From NCBI GenBank assembly GCA_963640745.1, contig CAVIBB010000112.1, forward strand, positions 1 through 6,733: DNA of 6,733 bases. The letters run 5' to 3'. Positions 1-6,720 of the stretch are shown here, piece by piece (position 1 is the stretch's first letter; each line of letters starts with the position of its first letter). Source of the stretch: Paratractidigestivibacter sp963640745. GTDB taxonomy: Bacteria; Actinomycetota; Coriobacteriia; Coriobacteriales; Atopobiaceae. Below the pieces are notes generated by a model. It did not search any database, was not told where the DNA came from, and saw nothing but the letters and a program-made list of their open reading frames with translations. The position numbers and the translations under genes were made by a program.

Positions 1-57
1 CTGCGCGTGATTGAGCGCGTCGCGGACGGGAACAAAGTAAGTACCTTCTTTCCTTGT
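1..57 (+). other. 3' end of an upstream plus-strand transcript (gene not identified)
   Basis: A plus-strand terminator follows at 58-97, so something transcribed rightward ends here. Two plus frames close at once, with TGA at 8-10 and TGA at 12-14, so at most three or four codons of a real gene could be inside the window. The third plus frame stays open across the terminator to about 372 and is unlikely to be coding. Too little is visible to say what the gene is. Confidence 0.35.
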
Positions 58-97
58 AGCCCCCGCCGCTCCCTTCCTCGGCGGGGGCTTCCTTTGT
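58..97 (+). terminator. Rho-independent terminator of the upstream plus-strand gene
   Basis: GCCCCCGCCG (59-68) and CGGCGGGGGC (79-88) form a perfect 10-bp GC-rich stem, with one further A-T pair (58/89) and a 10-nt pyrimidine loop. The T-rich stretch TTCCTTT follows on the plus strand. The opposite strand has no T-run after the stem, so termination is rightward. Confidence 0.8.
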
Positions 98-355
98 GCG
101 CGCAGGTCCGTCACCCTCACACCCCAAATTCCCTCTCAATCCAAACTAGCCGCCAGCGAGCGTGGCCGACCATCGTGCCCGGCCATCCCCGCGCCCCCAA
201 CACCATGAGGGCTAACGCCGGCGAAAGTATGCCAACAACGCGGCGCGCCCTCCCCGGTTTCTCTTCGTGCGATTCGCGCCAGCGAGCGAGCAAAGCGAGC
301 GCTGAGCGCGAAGAGAAACCGGGGAGGGCGCGCGGACACACCGTTGACGTGCGAT

Positions 356-2302
<1,947 letters not shown>

Positions 2303-2323
2303 TTCCTCTCCTCAAAATGAATG

Positions 2324-2341
2324 TATGAACAAGCGCTCATA
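2324..2341. promoter_or_regulatory. ArsR-type operator in front of the ATPase gene
   Basis: TATGAACAAGCGCTCATA is an imperfect 18-bp inverted repeat with TATGA/TCATA ends. It shares ends and length with the site at 3016-3033. It lies 22 bases upstream of the ATPase ATG. If a promoter sits in the same register as the arsR one, its -10 is TACATT (complement of 2320-2325), a weak match, and there is no good -35 at standard distance. That would leave a leader of only about 11 nt. The site may therefore control a weak second promoter or act on read-through from the upstream genes. Confidence 0.65.
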
Positions 2342-2356
2342 TGTTTGGTGCAAGAA

Positions 2357-2377
2357 TGCCCGCCGCGCGGGCGGGCA
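2357..2377 (-). terminator. GC-rich hairpin between HMA gene and ATPase gene (attenuator-like)
   Basis: TGCCCGCC (2357-2364) and GGCGGGCA (2370-2377) form a perfect 8-bp stem with a 5-nt loop, 12 bases downstream of the HMA stop codon. In the direction of transcription it is followed only by ATTCTT, a poor T-tract. It may partly reduce read-through from arsR-HMA into the ATPase gene, giving different amounts of small protein and pump. Full termination is doubtful. Confidence 0.4.
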
Positions 2378-2388
2378 GGGAAGCGCTG

Positions 2389-2607
2389 CTAGCGGATGAT
2401 CTCGCAGTCGGGCTCGGCCTCGGCGGTGAAGTCGATCACGCGCTCGAGAACCTCCTCGAACTCGGCGTCGTCGGCCTCGAGCGTGAGCTTCTGGGTCATG
2501 AAGTTCACGGAGACGGACTTGACGCCGTCGAGCTTGGCCAGCTCGTCCTGCAGCTCGCGCGCGCAGTTGGCGCAGTCGATCTCGTCGAGCTTGAATGCCT
2601 TCTTCAT
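2389..2607 (-). CDS. Stand-alone HMA heavy-metal-binding protein
   Basis: This 72-residue soluble protein is one heavy-metal-associated (ferredoxin-like fold) domain. The metal loop is D11-C12-A-N-C15. An Asp before the CxxC matches the Zn-binding N-domain of ZntA (Asp58, Cys59, Cys62), unlike most copper chaperones. The helix ARELQDELAKLDGV and the strand SVSVNFMTQKLTLEAD follow as in the family. The next gene is a P1B-2 ATPase with no HMA domain, so the likely role is to carry metal to that pump or act as a detached regulatory domain. A third cysteine (C68) lies near the C-terminus. The ATG has an AAAGGA ribosome binding site. The start is 42 bp downstream of the arsR stop with no terminator between, so the two are probably co-transcribed. 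Confidence 0.9.
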   Translation of the reverse strand: MKKAFKLDEIDCANCARELQDELAKLDGVKSVSVNFMTQKLTLEADDAEFEEVLERVIDFTAEAEPDCEIIR

Positions 2608-2649
2608 GGTCGGTCCTTTCGGATCAGGGGGCGCGCGAAACGTCCCGAC

Positions 2650-2985
2650 TTATTCGCAGATGTGGCTCATGCCCTGGTTGAGCATGGTGTACACGTGGTC
2701 GTCGGCGAGCGAGTAGACGACGTTGCGGCCGTCGCGCTCGAACTTGACGAGGTGGGCCTGCTTCAGGGTGCGCAGCTGGTGGGAGACGGCGGACTGAGTC
2801 GAGCCGGTCTCCTCGGCGATGTCGGCCACGCAGAGCTCGCGGCCCATCAGGGCAAAGAGGATCTTGATGCGGGTCGTGTCGCTGAACACCTTGAACAGGT
2901 CGGCGAGGTCGTAGAGCAGCTCCTCGTCGGGCAGCTCGCCGACGGTCTCGCCGACGGGGATGGGGCCCTTGGGGTCTTCGCACAT
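2650..2985 (-). CDS. ArsR/SmtB-family metal-sensing transcriptional repressor
   Basis: This is a 111-residue winged-helix dimer-type repressor. The DNA-reading helix is in ETGSTQSAVSHQLRTLKQ (59-76), followed by the wing VKFERDGRNVVYSL (80-93). The C-terminal helix has D95-x-H97-x10-H108-x2-E111. This spacing is identical to the zinc-sensing alpha-5 site of SmtB (Asp104, His106, His117, Glu120), and the protein stops right after the last ligand. The alpha-3 region reads E-L-C52-V-A-D55, matching SmtB Cys61/Asp64 rather than the CxC of CadC, and Cys2 could add an N-terminal ligand. The expected action is DNA binding without metal and release on Zn(II) or a similar ion. The first gene of the locus, it starts at an ATG with AAGGAG upstream (2991-2996) and lies under a promoter carrying its own operator. 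Confidence 0.95.
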   Translation of the reverse strand: MCEDPKGPIPVGETVGELPDEELLYDLADLFKVFSDTTRIKILFALMGRELCVADIAEETGSTQSAVSHQLRTLKQAHLVKFERDGRNVVYSLADDHVYTMLNQGMSHICE

Positions 2986-3011
2986 ATCGGCTCCTTTCGT
3001 CTGTACAGTTG

Positions 3012-3039
3012 ATTATATGAGCAGCCGTTCATACGTCAA
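3012..3039 (-). promoter_or_regulatory. Sigma-A-type promoter of arsR
   Basis: Read on the minus strand: -35 TTGACG (3034-3039), 16-nt spacer, -10 TATAAT (3012-3017). This is close to the vegetative consensus. Transcription would start near 3005 and give a leader of about 20 nt before the arsR ATG. The spacer is fully occupied by the ArsR operator. Confidence 0.85.
3016..3033. promoter_or_regulatory. ArsR-type operator within the arsR promoter
   Basis: TATGAGCAGCCGTTCATA is an 18-bp imperfect inverted repeat that exactly spans the promoter spacer and overlaps two bases of the -10. Bound repressor would block polymerase. Its TATGA and TCATA ends and spacing match the site at 2324-2341, which is good evidence that both are bound by the same protein, most likely the adjacent ArsR member. 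Confidence 0.8.
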
Positions 3040-3136
3040 GCGGGAATCGAGGGTTTCCTCTTGGCGGGGGATGCCGGACCTTCTTTGTGGGCGGGGGGCG
3101 GTTTTGATTCCGTCGGCGCCGGCGTCTTCGCGCCCC

Positions 3137-3274
3137 GCGGAAATATCTCGCCCGTTGGGACGGGCGGGTTCCCAACGGGCGCGTATTCTCCGCAAGAAGC
3201 CCCTTTCGAGCCCCAACGGATGTGCTTTCTCCGCGAACGCCGGCAAGAAGTCCCAACGGGTGCGATATTTCCGC
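3137..3274. repeat. Cluster of four 24-bp degenerate intergenic repeats
   Basis: The copies are 3137-3160 (minus orientation), 3170-3193, 3211-3234 and 3251-3274 (plus). The unit begins TCCCAACGGG and ends TCCGC. Copies 1 and 4 agree at 22 of 24 positions, copies 1 and 2 at 19, copies 3 and 4 at 18. The three plus copies are spaced 41 and 40 bp apart. Copies 1 and 2 face each other and form a perfect 12-bp hairpin stem (3149-3160 with 3170-3181, 9-nt loop). The spacing is not a multiple of three and no convincing ORF runs through, so this is not a repeated protein. The rest of 3040-3334 holds no gene that I can support. Confidence 0.8.
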
Positions 3275-3334
3275 GCGCTAGCCGTGCTGCCGCCGCACCG
3301 AGGCTCTGCGCACGATACCCCGCCCCGTCGGCAA

Positions 3335-3359
3335 GAAAAAAGCACCCCTAAGGGTGCTT
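3335..3359 (-). terminator. Rho-independent terminator of xpt
   Basis: AAGCACCC (3340-3347) and GGGTGCTT (3352-3359) form an 8-bp stem with a 4-nt loop. On the minus strand the stem runs directly into TTTTTTCTT. It lies 28 bases after the xpt stop codon, in the right orientation. Confidence 0.9.
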
Positions 3360-3387
3360 CTCAAAGGTGCGCTGTGCGGGCGGTGCC

Positions 3388-3966
3388 TTACGCGAAGTCG
3401 ATCTCGCCGGTCTCGGCGTTCATGCCGTTGACGATGGCGAGGGACTCGACTTGGTAGCCGCGCTCGCGGAGCTGCTTGCCGCCGGGCTGGAAGCCCTTCT
3501 CGATGGCGATGCCGATGCCCTCGACCACGACGCCCGCCTCCTCGCAGATCTCGAGCAGGCCGTTGAGCGCGCAGCCCATGGCGAGGAAGTCGTCGATGAC
3601 GATGACGTGCTCGCCGCGCTCGAGGAAGCGCTTGGCAACGATGACCTCGTAGACGCGGCCCTTGGTGTAGCTGCGGATCTGGGTGCGGTACTGGTCGCCG
3701 TCGAGGTTCTTGGACTCGGTCTTGCGGCCGAAGACGACGGGGACGTTGCCGAAGTGGCGGGAAGCGACGCAGGCGATGCCGATGCCGGAGGACTCGATGG
3801 TCAGGATCTTGTCGATCTTCTTGCCCTCGAAGAGACGGGCCCACTCGGCGCCCATCTGGTCGTAAAGCGCGACATCGCACTTGTGGTTGAGGAAGCTGTC
3901 GACCTTGAGGACGTTGCCCTCTCGAACAATTCCGTCCTTGCGAATACGGTCCTCGAGCTCCTTCAT
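3388..3966 (-). CDS. xpt: Xanthine phosphoribosyltransferase
   Basis: This 192-residue cytoplasmic enzyme converts xanthine and PRPP to XMP and pyrophosphate, returning free xanthine to guanine nucleotide synthesis. The family N-terminus is clear: MKELEDRIRKDG, then EGNVLKVDSFLNH. The PRPP-binding loop is VIVIDDFLAMGCA (121-133), with the acidic pair D125-D126. KGRVYEV (102-108) and the C-terminal EKGFQPGG (156-163) are also typical. Length matches the family. The frame is open further upstream to 4071, but the ATG at 3966 has GGGAGG at 3973-3978 with spacing 6 and begins the conserved N-terminus, so the longer form is rejected. It is monocistronic, with its own promoter and terminator, and divergent from the DUF2975 operon. 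In Firmicutes xpt is often under a purine riboswitch; the predicted leader here, about 45 nt, is too short for one. Confidence 0.95.
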   Translation of the reverse strand: MKELEDRIRKDGIVREGNVLKVDSFLNHKCDVALYDQMGAEWARLFEGKKIDKILTIESSGIGIACVASRHFGNVPVVFGRKTESKNLDGDQYRTQIRSYTKGRVYEVIVAKRFLERGEHVIVIDDFLAMGCALNGLLEICEEAGVVVEGIGIAIEKGFQPGGKQLRERGYQVESLAIVNGMNAETGEIDFA

Positions 3967-4018
3967 GCGCAACCTCCCAGGTGGTTTTTGACGTGGGTCA
4001 GAAAAACGGTTGCACTCC

Positions 4019-4046
4019 ATTATGCCGTGCGAAGCGCCGTTGCCAA
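4019..4046 (-). promoter_or_regulatory. Putative promoter of xpt
   Basis: On the minus strand: -35 TTGGCA (4041-4046), 16-nt spacer, -10 CATAAT (4019-4024). Each hexamer has one mismatch to consensus. The predicted start is near 4012, about 45 nt upstream of the xpt ATG. Confidence 0.65.
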
Positions 4047-4157
4047 CCCAAAATGCGCCGTTCGCCGACAATTCACGGAGAAGGGAAAAATCTCACGCGT
4101 GCTGAGCTGCGCAAACGTTAGGCACTCAAAAACGCAACGCGGCTAAACCTTCGTGCG

Positions 4158-4186
4158 CTTATCGATAAACGATAAGAAATGATAAT
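4158..4186 (+). promoter_or_regulatory. Putative promoter/operator of the DUF2975-HTH operon
   Basis: This is an AT-rich island in GC-rich DNA, 40-68 bases before the first gene. CTTATCG (4158-4164) and CGATAAG (4170-4176) form a perfect inverted repeat with a 5-nt gap, and TTATCGATAA (4159-4168) is itself palindromic. GATAA occurs three times (4164, 4171, 4181). GATAAT (4181-4186) is a good -10 with a preceding T, but no clear -35 is seen, as might be expected of a regulated promoter. The operon's own HTH protein is the natural candidate to bind here; that is inference. Confidence 0.5.
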
Positions 4187-4225
4187 CTCTCATTAAGAAG
4201 TACCTTCTATGCTGAGGAGGTCGCC

Positions 4226-4867
4226 ATGTTCAAGCTGGGAAGAAGCCCACGGCACAAGCCCGAGCCGACGAGGGCCGAGGTTACGGAGCACATGTGTCGC
4301 GCGTGCGAACGCGTGCGGGGCTGGTTCATGTTCGGCGCAATCCTGTGCGTTTTGCAGATGCTCGGCTGCGCCTCCACGGTGAGCTTTTGCCTTCGAGACG
4401 CGGCTGCGACCTGCGGCGATAACTGGTGGCTTGCCCTGTGGACGACGGTCCAGGGGGTCGCGGGCTCGACGGGAAGCGACGGCAACTCCTGGGGCAACGC
4501 CATGACGGCCATCGTGACCACGGGTTTCTCGGCGACGCTGATGCTCGTTGTTTGCGCGGAGGGCGCGCGCTGCTTCAAGGCGATCGTCGAGGCCGGCACG
4601 CCGTTCACGCCCGAGGCGGTCAAGCACATGAGGGCCATCAGGTGGGTCGTTATCGCCCTTGCCTTGTACCCGCCCGTGCTGGCGACGCCGTTTAATATGC
4701 TGCTCTGCCCGCCCGGCGGCGTCTTTGCGCAGTTCGTGACCGACGGGGGCGGCTACCGCTCGCTGGGTGCGCTCGACTTCGTCGTGTTCCTCGTGGGAAT
4801 AGCCGCGCTTATCCGCGTGTTTGAATACGGCTGCATTCTGCAGCGCCAGGACGACGAGACGATCTAG
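4226..4867 (+). CDS. DUF2975-type four-helix membrane protein (first of two)
   Basis: This is a 213-residue integral membrane protein of unknown function. Four hydrophobic segments are visible, near 33-54, 92-112, 138-160 and 183-199. Between helices 2 and 3 lies GTPFTPEAVKHMRAIRW (124-140), which resembles the pF(t/s)...v..L/M..i pattern of DUF2975 proteins, and the C-terminus EYGCILQRQDDETI resembles the LQ...D.TI tail of that family. The assignment is from memory of these patterns, not from a search. The N-terminal 30 residues are charged and probably cytoplasmic. The loop after helix 1 has two cysteines (55, 63), plus others at 24, 27, 41, 48, 110, 115 and 160. The ATG has a strong GAGGAGG site (4214-4220). 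It is the first gene of a three-gene operon, with 8 bp to the next. Confidence 0.8.
   Translation: MFKLGRSPRHKPEPTRAEVTEHMCRACERVRGWFMFGAILCVLQMLGCASTVSFCLRDAAATCGDNWWLALWTTVQGVAGSTGSDGNSWGNAMTAIVTTGFSATLMLVVCAEGARCFKAIVEAGTPFTPEAVKHMRAIRWVVIALALYPPVLATPFNMLLCPPGGVFAQFVTDGGGYRSLGALDFVVFLVGIAALIRVFEYGCILQRQDDETI
4823..4865 (+). repeat. 43-bp gene-tail repeat, copy 1
   Basis: This encodes the last 14 residues of the first membrane protein plus one base of its stop codon. It matches 5290-5332 at 42 of 43 positions; the single difference is a silent ATT/ATC change. Identity stops abruptly at the 5' edge. Just after it, the stop codon leads into the ribosome binding site of the next gene (TAGGAG). 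Confidence 0.95.
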
Positions 4868-4875
4868 GAGTTGAT

Positions 4876-5334
4876 ATGACGAATGATGGACGCGGGCCGC
4901 TCGCCGAGGAACTGAGGAGCGTCGCTGTGCCCGTGCGGGCAATCATCGCCTTGTGCTCACTTTCGATGGTCGGGTATGCCGTTTTATTGGTCTGGTCAAC
5001 GGTTTCCGGGTACGAGCCCTTTGCCGTAAACAGAATTCAGATGGCTGAGAAGCTCGTCACGACGGCACTCTGGCTCGCGGTGTTTGGGGCCGCATGGCGA
5101 GTGGCGGGCCGGCTTTCTGCGGGCGGGGAGGTCTTCTCGACGCGGAGCCTTGCTGACTTGAGGCTAATGCTCAAGCTGCTTGCCGTCATTGTCTGCGTGT
5201 CCCTGGGGTGTGGGTTGGCATTGGGCAAGCAGGCTGACCTGTTCGCGCTTGGGGTGGGGTGCGTGCTCGGAGTTTTTATCGCTTATTACGAATACGGCTG
5301 CATCCTGCAGCGCCAGGACGACGAGACGATCTGA
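4876..5334 (+). CDS. DUF2975-type four-helix membrane protein (second of two)
   Basis: This 152-residue membrane protein has the same layout as the preceding gene product but is much shorter and differs strongly in sequence outside the tail. Hydrophobic segments lie near 20-42, 60-80, 97-117 and 122-139. GGEVFSTRSLADLRLMLKLL (83-102) sits between helices 2 and 3, where the first protein has its GTPF segment, supporting a shared fold. The last 14 residues, EYGCILQRQDDETI, are identical to those of the first protein. The cytoplasmic N-terminus is short. Start: ATG 8 bp after the previous stop, with GGAG overlapping that stop. Two such proteins in tandem suggest a heteromeric membrane complex or a duplicated sensor. 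The function is unknown. Confidence 0.8.
   Translation: MTNDGRGPLAEELRSVAVPVRAIIALCSLSMVGYAVLLVWSTVSGYEPFAVNRIQMAEKLVTTALWLAVFGAAWRVAGRLSAGGEVFSTRSLADLRLMLKLLAVIVCVSLGCGLALGKQADLFALGVGCVLGVFIAYYEYGCILQRQDDETI
5290..5332 (+). repeat. 43-bp gene-tail repeat, copy 2
   Basis: This is the end of the second membrane protein gene, 42/43 identical to 4823-4865. The stop codon TGA is followed by GGTG, so here too the stop overlaps the purine-rich ribosome binding site of the next gene (GAGGTG, ATG at 5344). Confidence 0.95.
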
Positions 5335-5343
5335 GGTGCGTAC

Positions 5344-5550
5344 ATGATCGTTTTGCGTCTCGACCGCGTGCTGGCCGACAGAAAAATGCGCTCGAAGGAC
5401 CTGGCCGAGAAGATCGGGCTCTCGGAGGTCAACCTCTCGCGCATCAAAACCGGCAAGGTGAGCGCCATCCGGTTCTCCACTTTGGACGCGATCTGCCGCG
5501 AGCTCGGCTGCCAGCCGGGCGACGTGCTCGAGTACGTGGAGGACGAGTAG
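5344..5550 (+). CDS. YozG-like Cro/CI-type (XRE) helix-turn-helix protein
   Basis: This 68-residue DNA-binding protein consists almost only of an HTH domain. KDLAEKIGLSEVNLSRIKTG (18-37) is the helix-turn-helix, with SEVNLSRIKTGKV as the recognition part. IRFSTLDAICRELGCQPGDVLEY (42-64) is the closing helical region typical of small XRE proteins of the YozG type. Such proteins are commonly encoded next to DUF2975 membrane proteins, which agrees with this operon. It starts 9 bp after the second membrane protein gene. It lacks any ligand-binding domain, so a signal would have to come through another protein, possibly its membrane partners. It may control its own operon through the palindrome at 4158-4176. 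The DNA-binding call is firm; the target is inferred. Confidence 0.92.
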   Translation: MIVLRLDRVLADRKMRSKDLAEKIGLSEVNLSRIKTGKVSAIRFSTLDAICRELGCQPGDVLEYVEDE

Positions 5551-5600
5551 CGCGGCAAGGGTTCGGGCAAGGGGCCGGCGGGGGAATCGGATAAGGGACT

Positions 5601-5630
5601 GGAGAAGAAGGCCAGGCAAGAAGTCCGGCC
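5601..5630 (-). terminator. Weak terminator-like hairpin after the HAD gene
   Basis: On the minus strand, a GGCCGG/CCTGGCC stem (5610-5630, with one bulge) is followed by TTCTTCTCC. It lies 7 bases after the HAD stop codon. The stem is short and the T-tract is broken, so its activity is doubtful. The convergent HTH gene shows no better terminator in the 87-bp gap between the two genes. Confidence 0.3.
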
Positions 5631-5637
5631 GAAAACC

Positions 5638-6531
5638 CTAGAGGTGCGCCTCGATCCAGGTGGCGACGCCGTCGTCGAAGACGGAGCCGGTCACGTCGTC
5701 GGCCGCGGCCTTGACCTCGGGCGAAGCGTTGCCCATGGCCACGAAGGTGAGCTCGCGGCCCGTCATGGAGAGGTCGTTTCCGGAGTCGCCGAACGCGACG
5801 GCGCGGGCCGGGTCGACGCCGAGGCGACGGCAGAGCTCGCAGGTCGCGTCGCCCTTGGAGGCCGCGGCGCTCGTGAGCTCGAAGTTGATGGCGTTCAGGC
5901 GCGCGATGCCGACGCCGCCGAGAGCCTCGAGTCGCGCGACGAGCTCGTCGGCGGCCTCGGGGGAGGGGAGCTTGCAGTCGACCTTGTCGAGCTGATCGCC
6001 CGGGCGCGCGGCAAAGGCCTCGACGGCCGAGTCGACCGCGATGCCGCCGAACGAGCTCAGCAGCTTGTCGATGGGGTTATCGGGAAGGGTTTCGCCGACG
6101 TGCGCGGACTCGGCCTTGAGGTCGCCCGCCATGTGCGTGAGATGGCGGCGCTCCATGAGGGACGCGTGGTTGGTGTGGATGCTCGAGCTGGCGCCGAGCT
6201 CGTCCAGGCAGCGGAGCACGGTCTCGGCGAGCTTGCGAGAGAAGCCGTTCGCGAAGTCGAGGTCGGAGCGTCGGTAGCCCGAGACACGCGTGCCGTTGCA
6301 GGTGATGGCCCAGTCCATCCAGGGGGCGGCCGGGATCTGCTCGCCGAGCATCCAGGCGGGGCGGCCCGACGCGACCGCGATGGCGACGCCGGCCTGGTGG
6401 GCGGCCTCGAACGCGGCGCAGACACGCGGGCTGATGACCTGGTTGGTCGGCGTGCCAAAGACGGTGCCGTCCAGGTCGAAGGCGATGAGGTCGAAGCTGC
6501 GGTTCTCGGGGGTCTGGCCTGGGGTACTCAA
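5638..6531 (-). CDS. Cof-type HAD-IIB family phosphatase
   Basis: This 297-residue cytoplasmic hydrolase is of the haloacid dehalogenase superfamily with a C2-type cap, a group that removes phosphate from sugar phosphates, FMN or similar small molecules. Motif I is FDLDGTVF (18-25) with nucleophile D19 and acid/base D21. Motif II is the serine in ASGRP (S55). Motif III is K226 in SKGDAT. Motif IV is GDSGND (248-253) with Mg ligands D249 and D253. The cap lies between motifs II and III (about 80-220), which defines type IIB. All catalytic residues are present and the length is slightly above the family norm. The start is TTG at 6531, chosen because AAGGAG (6540-6545) lies 8 bases upstream and the encoded N-terminus runs directly into motif I. 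The substrate cannot be told from sequence. Confidence 0.93.
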   Translation of the reverse strand: MSTPGQTPENRSFDLIAFDLDGTVFGTPTNQVISPRVCAAFEAAHQAGVAIAVASGRPAWMLGEQIPAAPWMDWAITCNGTRVSGYRRSDLDFANGFSRKLAETVLRCLDELGASSSIHTNHASLMERRHLTHMAGDLKAESAHVGETLPDNPIDKLLSSFGGIAVDSAVEAFAARPGDQLDKVDCKLPSPEAADELVARLEALGGVGIARLNAINFELTSAAASKGDATCELCRRLGVDPARAVAFGDSGNDLSMTGRELTFVAMGNASPEVKAAADDVTGSVFDDGVATWIEAHL

Positions 6532-6568
6532 GTGCGGGGCTCCTTCTTTGCGTTGTTTTCCGCAGATG

Positions 6569-6574
6569 ATTATG
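6569..6574 (-). promoter_or_regulatory. Possible -10 box of the HAD gene
   Basis: CATAAT on the minus strand lies 38 bases upstream of the TTG start and sits in the same 11-base context (CACGGCATAAT) as the xpt -10. No acceptable -35 lies 16-18 bases upstream, so this is only a candidate. Confidence 0.35.
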
Positions 6575-6665
6575 CCGTGGGCGCGTAAGGGCGGCGCCCG
6601 GCGAGCGTCAACTCGGCGAAAGTTTCCAGATATCGGTTTCGTTGGACGGAACGGGTGCCGCTGCC

Positions 6666-6720
6666 GAGGCGGCGCTTCGCGCGCGTCCCGGGCGCTTCAC
6701 GCGAGGCGGCGCTTCGCGCG
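6666..6720 (+). repeat. 18-bp direct repeat near the right edge
   Basis: GAGGCGGCGCTTCGCGCG occurs at 6666-6683 and, unchanged, at 6703-6720. A related GGCGCTTCACGCGAGG lies between them (6691-6706). Each unit can form a small GCGC-TTC-GCGC hairpin. The region 6575-6733 otherwise holds no ORF I would call a gene. A GGGCGC/GCGCCC hairpin lies at 6579-6599. Confidence 0.8.

Noticed and set aside
3089..3101. G-rich run resembling a G-quadruplex
   Set aside because: It lacks a clean fourth run of three Gs and has no clear relation to a promoter or gene start.
3137..3274. CRISPR array
   Set aside because: Repeats are degenerate, one is inverted, and the gaps between direct copies are only 16-17 bases; no cas gene is near.
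2960..3457. Plus-strand ORF covering the 24-bp repeats
   Set aside because: It overlaps the arsR start, promoter and operator, the xpt terminator and the xpt 3' end, and the repeat spacing (41 and 40) is out of frame.
3967..4150. Purine riboswitch upstream of xpt
   Set aside because: The predicted leader is about 45 nt, and I see neither the three-way-junction core nor a terminator before the gene.
4199..4213. AAGTACCTTCT shared between 39-51 and 4199-4209
   Set aside because: An 11-base match is expected several times by chance in a window this size, and the contexts differ.
5615..5626. GGCAAGAAGTCC shared with 3242-3253 next to the 24-bp repeats
   Set aside because: A 12-base match is about chance level here and the rest of the repeat unit is absent at the second place.
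5644..6588. 314-codon plus-strand ORF antisense to the HAD phosphatase gene
   Set aside because: Composition-driven shadow; the minus strand carries all four HAD motifs in order.
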